Positions 19,048-26,601 of a stretch of DNA of 64,000 bases are shown here, piece after piece. The stretch comes from Fidelibacterota bacterium. Lineage in GTDB: Bacteria; Fidelibacterota; Marinisomatia; SCGC-AAA003-L08; JACNLC01. Both the position numbers and the translations under genes were made by a program. Where the stretch lies: assembly GCA_018657495.1 (NCBI GenBank), contig JABHXA010000011.1, positions 39,363-103,362 of the forward strand. The letters are read 5' to 3'. Position 1 is the first letter of the stretch, and every line of letters begins with the position of its first letter. Below the pieces are notes generated by a model that saw only the letters and a list, made by a program, of their open reading frames with translations, made no database searches and was not told the DNA's origin.

Positions 19048-20523
19048 TTATAGAGACCTGGTATACATAACTGAGAAATTCATCTGACTGTGAGTTGATT
19101 CAACGGCTGGCATGGTTGAACCATTCCCTGGATTAGTATTTTTCACTTCAGGTACTACAGAAAATGAAAAATTAACTTCAGATGCTGAACCGATATTATA
19201 TCGGCATCCTGCCGTCAAATGACTTTCTACAGTAGCTGGGAAGAGGGCATTTAGATATGAATCAGGTACAGGATTTTCAGAGTAATTATAACCGGCACGA
19301 AGTGCTAAGCTATTAAATAACTGATATTCAGCACCAAGAGCGATAACTGTTTGGTCTTCCCAATTCTGGTATAGGTTGGCATCCATTATTGCGCCGCCGA
19401 ATGCACCATTTTCATCACTGTTATCAGCTGAAAATGTCATGCTGAAATTTTTCATTGCATCTGACCAGGCAATCTGTTTTATGTCAGCAGCGATCATTAA
19501 CTTTTCCATTGGTTTATAAGAAATTCCAACCCCCATAATTGCTGGCCATTGAAAATCATTTACGACAATTTTTCCAGTCAAAGTAAGTGGGATATCCATA
19601 TATGTCCCGGTTGGACTACCTGTAAATGCACCAGGATCGGCAAATAAAGCCATTTCCATTTCAGCATCATCTGATTCCAGATCGTCTAATGATGTTTTAC
19701 TATGGTATGTTGCTCCAATGTTTAGTTTTTCATTTAAGCTATAGAGAGCTCCAAGTTTGAAGGCGACTCCTGTGCCTTTGGCTTCACCAGTAAAATCACT
19801 ATCATCAGAGAAGTTAAAATATGCATGGTGTAATGATTGGATGCCAGCTCCTCCAAATGGTTCATACATCATGCCAAATCCATCAACGAGAGTTCCAGAT
19901 GCATTACCAATGGTTTGAGCCATTGGGTTTGCTAAATCCTGAAATTGAGTTTCATTCAAGGCCATTTTTAAGTCCATACCAGCCCACACATAATCAAATG
20001 ATCCACCGAAACTCAATTTTTCGTTTACAGAATAAACCAACGGTAAAATGGCTCTTCCAACACTAACTTCAGATCGATTAATCAATCCGGAGGTCAATGA
20101 TGTATTATTTCCCCCGCTTGGATCTGCCATCCATGAGTTCTTTCCAAATTCGGTACCCATACCACCTTGACCAAAAACACTAATACCAGTGGTTATTTTT
20201 CCATATCGACGAGTATATCCAAAACCGGGCATATAGTAGGCACGACCTGATGATTTATTAAACATGTTTCCAAATGGAGTCATAACGGTTGCACCTACAT
20301 CGGGTCCAAGTAATCCAACTGAAAAATCAAATTGATTTCCGCCTGGAATTAGGGAAAGTGTTGCAGGATTGTTCATAACAGCGGCGGTACCATTGTTATA
20401 GGCAAATGATGCCCCGCCCATTCCACAAGCTATGGGACCAAATCCTTCCAAATTCATTCCATTTGTTGCAAATGCCGAACCTATTAAAAAGGATGTGACT
20501 ATTATTTTCTTTACTGAATTCAT
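19048..20523 (-). CDS. FadL/TodX-like outer-membrane transport protein
   Basis: 491 residues with a signal peptide ending near SAFATNG. The mature N-terminus reads GMNLEGFGPIACGMGGASFA followed by NNPATLSLIPGG, the typical hatch wording of the OMPP1/FadL family, and the rest alternates hydrophobic residues as in a beta-barrel. FadL proteins let hydrophobic molecules diffuse through the outer membrane. Its place right behind the sulfur-linked genes, in the same direction and 46 bp after the unknown exported protein, suggests co-transcription, but a role in sulfur uptake is only a guess. Confidence 0.85.
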   Translation of the reverse strand: MNSVKKIIVTSFLIGSAFATNGMNLEGFGPIACGMGGASFAYNNGTAAVMNNPATLSLIPGGNQFDFSVGLLGPDVGATVMTPFGNMFNKSSGRAYYMPGFGYTRRYGKITTGISVFGQGGMGTEFGKNSWMADPSGGNNTSLTSGLINRSEVSVGRAILPLVYSVNEKLSFGGSFDYVWAGMDLKMALNETQFQDLANPMAQTIGNASGTLVDGFGMMYEPFGGAGIQSLHHAYFNFSDDSDFTGEAKGTGVAFKLGALYSLNEKLNIGATYHSKTSLDDLESDDAEMEMALFADPGAFTGSPTGTYMDIPLTLTGKIVVNDFQWPAIMGVGISYKPMEKLMIAADIKQIAWSDAMKNFSMTFSADNSDENGAFGGAIMDANLYQNWEDQTVIALGAEYQLFNSLALRAGYNYSENPVPDSYLNALFPATVESHLTAGCRYNIGSASEVNFSFSVVPEVKNTNPGNGSTMPAVESTHSQMNFSVMYTRSL

Positions 20524-20569
20524 TATTTTTTATACCTTTATACTTATATTAGAGATTATTTCTTAGTTA

Positions 20570-21469
20570 TTATTCTGATGCAGATCTCATCAATTTTTCA
20601 ATATCCCCTGGTGTGGACATGATTTTTCCAAATGTCATCATGCTCAGATCTGGGAATGAAAGTGCGATGCGATACCTGCCATGAAGCATAACCACGTTAT
20701 TATCAATGACCAAAAATTCATAGGGTAGGAAGGCTGTGTGCTGCGGCGACGTTTTGTCGATAATAGGCAGGAAATGTGACTCTCCCAATTCGCCGGATAA
20801 ACCAATGCCATAAAGTTTTAGATTTTTACCTGGGATTTTCAAGGAATACACCAGGTCAAGATTTGGAACTCCTGCTTCCAAATTCGCGTCTATTGTTTTC
20901 ACTGCTGTTGTAAAGTTTGTGAATGAATTCAAATCTACACGGTCTTCGAAATACTCCATTCCAAACATATAGTGATACTTCTGCAGATCTCTCGGTGAAA
21001 GACCTCTTTCTGACCCAAAATGTATATCTACCGGTTCACCTATATCAACCATTGAGTTGGCAAGTCGCTGTGTAATTTCCCAAAAACGACGCTCCATCTT
21101 TACAAAATGCTGCTGATAATATGCATTACCCCAATACATTGGATTCATATATGAAATTTTATTAATATTATCCTCGTAGGTGATTGCAATTCGAAGGACT
21201 GCCGCAAAAGCGGAATAATTTCCAATTTCACTTACTGCGTCAAGCAAAAGCTTTGATGTTATAACCAATAATAATCGGTTATCATCTGCGGCTGGAGAAT
21301 ATTCTCCAATCACTTGAAATCCATTGGCATTGAGTTTTTCTTTTAACTGCTGAGCGATTATTTCCCTGGGTTGATCTGAATTTGCACCATGAATATATGG
21401 TTTTAATCCTTGAGACCATGAAGAGGAAAGGAAAAGAATTAATAAAAGATATCTAAAAAGCAATTTCAT
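20570..21469 (-). CDS. Exported protein of unknown function in the sulfur operon
   Basis: 299 residues with a signal peptide (LLFRYLLLILFLSSSWSQ). I do not recognise the family with certainty. The first part (about 25-130) alternates strands and helices with EIIAQQLKEKLNANGFQVIG and LLLVITSKLLLDAVSEIG, vaguely like DUF302 folds; the rest is a mixed region without Cys. The protein should act in the periplasm or at the outer membrane. It follows the DsrE2-like gene by 19 bp, so it is part of the operon led by the MerR gene. Confidence 0.75.
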   Translation of the reverse strand: MKLLFRYLLLILFLSSSWSQGLKPYIHGANSDQPREIIAQQLKEKLNANGFQVIGEYSPAADDNRLLLVITSKLLLDAVSEIGNYSAFAAVLRIAITYEDNINKISYMNPMYWGNAYYQQHFVKMERRFWEITQRLANSMVDIGEPVDIHFGSERGLSPRDLQKYHYMFGMEYFEDRVDLNSFTNFTTAVKTIDANLEAGVPNLDLVYSLKIPGKNLKLYGIGLSGELGESHFLPIIDKTSPQHTAFLPYEFLVIDNNVVMLHGRYRIALSFPDLSMMTFGKIMSTPGDIEKLMRSASE

Positions 21470-21488
21470 TATTATAACCTATATTTAA

Positions 21489-22007
21489 TTATGTAAATAT
21501 AATGGAAGAACCGGCAGATATTTCATAAAATTGACCGACAGTGAGAACATCATCTACATGATCAACGAGATCGTCGATTTTTAATTTGAACATATCCATA
21601 GCCAATTTGCATGCATATATTTTTCCACCGGCATCACTTATCATCTCAAGAAATTCATCCACAGGTGGTATATCCAGCTTTTCCATCTCATTTTTCATCA
21701 TCCAGGATGCCAGGTTAGATACACCGGGAATGGCACCCAAAAGAGTGGGGAATGGTGTGGTAATAGGAAATCCCATCATAGGCATTGCCATATTTAGTGC
21801 AGAATTACCAACGGTGGCCACTTTCAGACTATTTACCGTTTTTTTCATCAGTGCATTTAAACCAAAGAATGTAAAAAATATATTTGCTTCTATCCCATCC
21901 ATCCTGGCACCATTGGCCATGATGAGTGACGGGTAAACCCCTTCCAGTGATCCATTTGCACAAATGATTGAAACTTTTTTTATTGCATCAGGATTGTTGT
22001 TTGACAT
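21489..22007 (-). CDS. DsrE2-like sulfur-carrier protein
   Basis: 172 residues. The sequence matches the DsrE/DsrF-like (DsrE2) family: an N-terminal VSIICANGSLEGVYPSLIMANG, the hydrophobic GNSALNMAMPMMGFP segment, and the IYACKLAMDMF motif whose Cys133 is the likely persulfide carrier; a second Cys is at 16. Members pass sulfane sulfur between proteins in the cytoplasm or at the membrane in sulfur-oxidising bacteria. It sits between the DsrC-like gene and the exported protein, fitting a sulfur relay. Confidence 0.85.
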   Translation of the reverse strand: MSNNNPDAIKKVSIICANGSLEGVYPSLIMANGARMDGIEANIFFTFFGLNALMKKTVNSLKVATVGNSALNMAMPMMGFPITTPFPTLLGAIPGVSNLASWMMKNEMEKLDIPPVDEFLEMISDAGGKIYACKLAMDMFKLKIDDLVDHVDDVLTVGQFYEISAGSSIIFT

Positions 22008-22029
22008 TATTAATTCTCCAATACTTTTA

Positions 22030-22347
22030 TTATATACAGCCTTCGGGTTTTTTGATTCCAGCTATCCTGGCAGCTTTTTTTGCCGGACCACCAGGGAATA
22101 GAGCATATAATTCTTTTGTAGGGACACCGCTTTGTTTTGTTAATCGGCGAATAGAGGGTCCAGTACCTGTTTCTTTAAATTCTTTTCTCATAAAGTCGAT
22201 GACAACAAAATGCCGATCAGTTAATTCAATAATTCCCTCTTCACCTGCAATAGCTACGGCAATTTCTTTTGTCCATTGATTATGATCTGTGAGATATCCC
22301 TGATCATCTAGATCTACATTTAATTCTGCTATTTCTATTTGTGACAT
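22030..22347 (-). CDS. DsrC/TusE-family protein with a single C-terminal Cys
   Basis: 105 residues, the usual size. Typical wording: LDDQGYLTDHNQWTKEIA, then RHFVVIDFMRKEF and the flexible C-terminal arm LFPGGPAKKAARIAGIKKPE ending in GCI. Cys104 is the conserved penultimate Cys. The second Cys of true dissimilatory DsrC, 11 residues earlier, is Ala93 here. By the known split of the family, this makes it TusE-like or a regulatory/relay relative and not a canonical DsrC trisulfide carrier. The neighbours (SQR-like, DsrE2-like) still point to sulfur transfer. Confidence 0.92.
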   Translation of the reverse strand: MSQIEIAELNVDLDDQGYLTDHNQWTKEIAVAIAGEEGIIELTDRHFVVIDFMRKEFKETGTGPSIRRLTKQSGVPTKELYALFPGGPAKKAARIAGIKKPEGCI

Positions 22348-22361
22348 TATCTGCTCCTTAA

Positions 22362-23042
22362 TTACTTAATATTTGTGGATTGATTATCTGAAAGATTTTT
22401 CAGAAAACTAATAATGAAACCCATGCCTTTTCGCATTTCTGGGCTTTTTAATTCTTTCATTGCTTCCCAAAGGGTATATTCCTGGATATCATTTACATCC
22501 AGATGTTTATAGATAGATACAGCGTTGTTTATGGACATCAGCATATCCGGTTGTGAGAGATTCCTGATGGTTTCTAAAATGGAAACAATATTCTCACCGA
22601 GCATTTTTACATCTTCCTCTGTAAAGTGAGTAACAATATTATCCATTACCTTGAGAAGCTCCTGCATAAACGAAAAATAACCCTTCCGATCCATCTCATC
22701 CAGGAGCGTAAGCATATCAGTGAATAATTCTTTACCAATTGGTTTCCCATCTTCAAGAAAATCAATGGTGCTTTCAAATTTTTCGATGACAGCGCTGATA
22801 TTCCGTGTATTTCTGAGAATTTTTTTAATGAGATGAAGAAAATCACCGGACTGAACAAATGGGGCAATACTTTCCAGTTCAATAACAGCTGACTGAAATA
22901 CGTCTTTGGCAATAAAGGTGAGATCATTTTTTAATTCATTGATCTCTTCCCGTTGCCGTTTGACGATCATCAACTCATCAAGAATCTGTTTCTGTTGATC
23001 CTGGATCAATGTCAATTGTGATTCTATGGATTGCAGTTCCAT
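22362..23042 (-). CDS. DUF1641-like protein
   Basis: 226 residues, almost all helical with a coiled-coil start (residues 1-45, IESQLTLIQDQQKQILDEL) and no Cys. The C-terminal wording YTLWEAMKELKSPEMRKGMG plus ISFLKNL fits DUF1641, a family often found beside SQR-like flavoproteins and sulfur carriers. Its function is not known. The stop of the flavoprotein gene is one base away, so the two are surely translated from one message. Confidence 0.75.
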   Translation of the reverse strand: MELQSIESQLTLIQDQQKQILDELMIVKRQREEINELKNDLTFIAKDVFQSAVIELESIAPFVQSGDFLHLIKKILRNTRNISAVIEKFESTIDFLEDGKPIGKELFTDMLTLLDEMDRKGYFSFMQELLKVMDNIVTHFTEEDVKMLGENIVSILETIRNLSQPDMLMSINNAVSIYKHLDVNDIQEYTLWEAMKELKSPEMRKGMGFIISFLKNLSDNQSTNIK

Positions 23043-23043
23043 T

Positions 23044-24273
23044 TTAAACTCTTTTTCCTGCCATGGTCATTTGGGCTTCAATAGGTAGCTCTGCTCCTTT
23101 AAGTAGCAAATTCCAATACATCCATCTGAACATCATTTTGCCATAATGATTCATTTTTGTCTCTTCAAGAAGTGAAAAAGGACCAATGCCAGGTAAAGGG
23201 AATTTCCCCGGCAGGGGTTCTGTATCATAATTGAAATCGATGAGAATACCTTTACCGAATCCGGACTCAATGTAGCAATTTGCATGTCCGTCAAATTTTG
23301 CCTTCATGGGTCTATTATCAATAATTGAAAGGAAATTATCAAAAAGAATATCTGCTTGAAAATGCGCTACAGAACCGGCTTTTGAACTGGGTAAGTCGGT
23401 TGCATCACCTAATACAAAAATATTTTCGAATTTTTTGGATTGCAATGTTTCCTTGTCTGTGGGAATGAAATTGAGCTCATCTCCTAATCCAGACCGTTCG
23501 ATAACCGGGTCACCCATATTAGTTGGAATGGAGATAAGGAGATCATACGAAATTTCTTTTTCCTCCCATGAGACGATTTTGTTTTCGGCTGGTTCAACGC
23601 GGGCAATATTGTAGTCAGAAGTGAGGTTAATATTCTTTTTATCGAGGAAATCACCAAATACTTTTGAGGCTCTTGGTTTAGTAAATGCCCCGGGCAAAGG
23701 CGTCACATATTCAATCTCAACTTTATCCCGTATGCCCTGTTCGGTAAACCACCAATCGGAGAGAAATACAAACTCAAGTGGAGCAACAGGACATTTAATC
23801 GGCATCTCAGCTATATTGAGAACCAGTTTTCCACCTTCCCAGTATTTTAAGTATTTCGCAAGGGCGAGAGAGCCCTCAATGGTGTAAAAATCAAATATAT
23901 TCTTATGCCAGCCTTCACCCTGAAGTCCTTCAGTTTCGCCAGGGTTAATTTTTGATCCAGTGGCAATAAAAAGAAAATCATATTTTAACACTTTGCCGTT
24001 ATCCAGTAATACTTGATTCTGATCGGGTATGATTTTGTCTATCCCTGAAAAAATAACATCAACACCAGATGGGAAAAAATCACGTTTTGGTTTCATCACA
24101 TCTTTTTTAGTATAGATTCCAAAAGGAATAAATAGGAATCCTGGTTGATAATAATGGGTCTCATATTGATCTACTACGGTGATTTGCCATTCATCTTTGT
24201 CCAATACAGGTTCCAGCTTATTTACCATCATAGTACCGGCAGTACCGGCGCCTAAAATTAGAAGTTGTTTCAT
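23044..24273 (-). CDS. Sulfide:quinone oxidoreductase-like flavoprotein
   Basis: 409 residues. N-terminal FAD-binding motif LLILGAGTAGTMMVNKL; the second dinucleotide part has IFVLGDATDLPSSKAGSVAHFQ, cut by the family-typical KAG. The conserved redox Cys are Cys161 (MPIKCPVAPLEF) and Cys333 (ANCYIESG). The third Cys of some SQR types, near residue 128, is absent. The amphipathic C-terminus (YGKMMFRWMYWNLLLKG) suits membrane binding. The enzyme would oxidise sulfide or a persulfide and pass electrons to quinone. Its neighbours DsrE2-like and DsrC-like proteins could take up the sulfane sulfur. NADH dehydrogenase-2 is the alternative but lacks these Cys. Confidence 0.85.
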   Translation of the reverse strand: MKQLLILGAGTAGTMMVNKLEPVLDKDEWQITVVDQYETHYYQPGFLFIPFGIYTKKDVMKPKRDFFPSGVDVIFSGIDKIIPDQNQVLLDNGKVLKYDFLFIATGSKINPGETEGLQGEGWHKNIFDFYTIEGSLALAKYLKYWEGGKLVLNIAEMPIKCPVAPLEFVFLSDWWFTEQGIRDKVEIEYVTPLPGAFTKPRASKVFGDFLDKKNINLTSDYNIARVEPAENKIVSWEEKEISYDLLISIPTNMGDPVIERSGLGDELNFIPTDKETLQSKKFENIFVLGDATDLPSSKAGSVAHFQADILFDNFLSIIDNRPMKAKFDGHANCYIESGFGKGILIDFNYDTEPLPGKFPLPGIGPFSLLEETKMNHYGKMMFRWMYWNLLLKGAELPIEAQMTMAGKRV

Positions 24274-24287
24274 TTTGCGACCATTAG

Positions 24288-24728
24288 TTACATTAGTTGT
24301 TTTAATTCAAAATTTTTGAGATACGATTTTAAATCACTGCATTTTTCCGGCAATTTGTAAACTTCACAGATTCTGCAGTCTTCATCAATGCAATGCCTGC
24401 CCTTATTTGGTACTTCCCAACAGGGCTGCGATGCCGACGTATATGCATCACAATTTTCTCTGTCTTCATCAGAACATGGACGAATTAGCCAGCAGGGGAC
24501 CAAAGCAAATTGGGCTTTGATACCGGCAATATTTAGTCCCATATCATCCAGGTAACTCCGAATACATATTAATCTCTTGATATCTACTTCTGAAAATAGA
24601 TGACGATTTGTTGGCGTTTTGAAAGGTATAAGCAATCCCTTGTCAATATATTTCCGTATTGAATAAACTGATGTACCAGACAATTCTGATGCCACTTTTA
24701 ATGTATATATAGGATGTGTGCTGTTCAT
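24288..24728 (-). CDS. MerR-family regulator with Cys-rich sensor tail
   Basis: 146 residues. N-terminal MerR winged helix: YTLKVASELSGTSVYSIRKY and KTPTNRHLFSEVDIKRLICI. The tail from residue 79 to 130 holds eight Cys (79, 85, 93, 103, 113, 118, 121, 130), with the PCW wording twice, resembling small two-CW/zinc-ribbon-like modules. Such a tail could bind an iron-sulfur cluster, zinc or react with sulfane sulfur. The gene leads the sulfur operon (14 bp before the SQR-like gene), and four half-sites lie just upstream, so it probably controls this operon and itself. The sensed signal is inference. Confidence 0.88.
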   Translation of the reverse strand: MNSTHPIYTLKVASELSGTSVYSIRKYIDKGLLIPFKTPTNRHLFSEVDIKRLICIRSYLDDMGLNIAGIKAQFALVPCWLIRPCSDEDRENCDAYTSASQPCWEVPNKGRHCIDEDCRICEVYKLPEKCSDLKSYLKNFELKQLM

Positions 24729-24760
24729 AAATTTTTCACTATATTTTTTTAATATTTAAA

Positions 24761-24804
24761 TATCTGTAATCACCGATACAGATATACTGTATCTACCGAT
24801 ACAT
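24761..24804. promoter_or_regulatory. Operator candidate: four alternating half-sites upstream of the MerR gene
   Basis: Half-sites CTGTAATC (24764), GATACAG (24775), CTGTATC (24787) and GATACAT (24798) alternate in direction with starts 11, 12 and 11 bp apart, i.e. about one helical turn. They make three overlapping perfect dyads: TATCTGTA-N8-TACAGATA (24761-24784), GATACAG-N5-CTGTATC (24775-24793) and TGTATC-N4-GATACA (24788-24803). The site lies 33-76 bp upstream of the MerR start and between divergent genes, where such regulators bind. The rest of the 24729-25096 gap is AT-rich, with a TATAAT at 25072-25077 that could be the -10 box of the TPR gene. Confidence 0.6.
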
Positions 24805-25096
24805 AAAATTATGAGAGGTTAAAATAACAAAACAAGTATAAAGATATAAAAATCTAAATATAATATTATGTACAATAAATATCATTGTTTACAGCCATCG
24901 AACCACTAAATTAAATTCAGATGCAGAGAGTTAACATGATAATAATAATCAAAAATTAATCCTGCGTTGTGTCATTTAGTTAATTGGTTCCATTCAATAT
25001 ATTAAAAAAACATTTCAAATATGAATTGTTTAATAGTGCGGATAATAGTAAAATAACGACACGAAAACTTATATAATACGCACTATAAATACAATT

Positions 25097-26599
25097 ATGC
25101 CAGAATCACCATCAATATTTACATCCAATAATTTCTCTATTACCACCACATCTTTTAATCGATTTACCCAAACAAACAAATGGATTGAATTTGTTGCCCA
25201 TCTTTCTCAATTTAGTGAAATGTCAATTGCCTCAACCCATGAAATGATCGAACTATTAAAAGATAACGAACCCTTAAATACGAGGAAGGCGACTTTGCTT
25301 GCCGGTATCGGTCGCTGTCAAATTCATGAGGGTGACCTGATAACAGGTGCAAAAACTCTGGGCTATGCCTCTACTTTGGCCACCGATAAGGATCTGGATA
25401 CTCAATCTTTGATCACTATGGAGATGTCATCTTTCCTGGCAATTACAGGGCAGTATGATTTAGCCCTTATCTTGTTAGATAGAATACCCAAACTGACTAA
25501 ATCAAAATATTTATTGAAACTGGCAAATTATTATAGATTGGTATTACAAACGAGAAAAGGAGATTACAGTCTTAATACAGATTTAATCAACTCTGCTGAA
25601 TATTTTAAGGAAATTAACGAGAATGCCACGCTGGCTTATCATTATAAAAATATCGGCAATATCTATAGAAAACAAAAAGAATATGATGCAGCAGATACAT
25701 ACTATATAAAAGCGCTCGAAATCGCTCAAGCTATGGAGTACCGGCATATTGAGTCAGCAGTAACTCATGATCAAGGCATGCTGAGATATCATCAACATGA
25801 ATTCAACGATGCCATCGAAATTTTAGAAAAAGCATATCATCTTGCCGATAGTTATTATACAAAGAGTTTTATCCTAATGAATACAGGATATCTCCATTTT
25901 GGAAATAATAACTGGCAGTCTGCATCGCCCTATCTGCAGGACTCAATGAAAATTGTCACCAAATATAATTTATATTTTTTACTCCCATCATTAACCTATT
26001 TGCTTGGCAAAAGTCATGAAGAACTTGGTAACCCGGCTGTATCAGTATATTATTATCGAAAAGGATATGAATCTGCAATGGAATTACTCTCACATCATTT
26101 CCCTTGCACCGGATTCCGCAAGAAGGTCATAAACATCTATGTTAAAACCCTTTCTGAAAATCATGGCAAACAAGGTCATTCAGAATCTGGATTCGGGGAT
26201 CTATCTTTCGCGATTGATAAAACACTTCAACAAATTAGGGCAATATTTCAGGGTTCTGTTTTTGAAACAGTGGGATTTCAGCATAGAAAGGTAGATGATA
26301 TTATAGCCGATTTAGGAATCCCGCGCCGAACTTATTTTGACACTAAGAAGCGCATCAATAGATTATACCCAGGTATACCTCAAGCATATTGCGTCGACTT
26401 TTATAATACAAACTCTGAGTTGACTTGGTCAGAACTAAATCAGAAATATGATTTTGAAATCTGTTCATTCCTGTTCGAAAAATATAAATTTAATAAAACA
26501 GTGTTAAGCAAAAAGCTTTCAGTGAGTTATACTCATGCGATAAAATTAACAGAAGGAATGTCCAAACCTGTTTTGCATAAAAAGTTGGGGAGGGATTAG
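25097..26599 (+). CDS. TPR protein with possible C-terminal DNA-binding part
   Basis: 500 residues, no signal peptide, so cytoplasmic. Residues about 60-340 are tetratricopeptide-like repeats (e.g. AYHYKNIGNIYRKQKEYDAA, VTHDQGMLRYHQHEFNDAIE). The C-terminal 120 residues contain two short helix-turn-helix-like stretches: VDDIIADLGIPRRTYFDTKK and TVLSKKLSVSYTHAIKLTEG. I recognise no named family; the build recalls TPR regulators. No strong Shine-Dalgarno precedes the ATG, and a TATAAT at 25072-25077 leaves room for only a short leader. The stop is 2 bp from the secreted protein gene at 26602, so the two are co-expressed, and the TPR protein may regulate or assist that gene set. Confidence 0.75.
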   Translation: MPESPSIFTSNNFSITTTSFNRFTQTNKWIEFVAHLSQFSEMSIASTHEMIELLKDNEPLNTRKATLLAGIGRCQIHEGDLITGAKTLGYASTLATDKDLDTQSLITMEMSSFLAITGQYDLALILLDRIPKLTKSKYLLKLANYYRLVLQTRKGDYSLNTDLINSAEYFKEINENATLAYHYKNIGNIYRKQKEYDAADTYYIKALEIAQAMEYRHIESAVTHDQGMLRYHQHEFNDAIEILEKAYHLADSYYTKSFILMNTGYLHFGNNNWQSASPYLQDSMKIVTKYNLYFLLPSLTYLLGKSHEELGNPAVSVYYYRKGYESAMELLSHHFPCTGFRKKVINIYVKTLSENHGKQGHSESGFGDLSFAIDKTLQQIRAIFQGSVFETVGFQHRKVDDIIADLGIPRRTYFDTKKRINRLYPGIPQAYCVDFYNTNSELTWSELNQKYDFEICSFLFEKYKFNKTVLSKKLSVSYTHAIKLTEGMSKPVLHKKLGRD

Positions 26600-26601
26600 C
26601 A

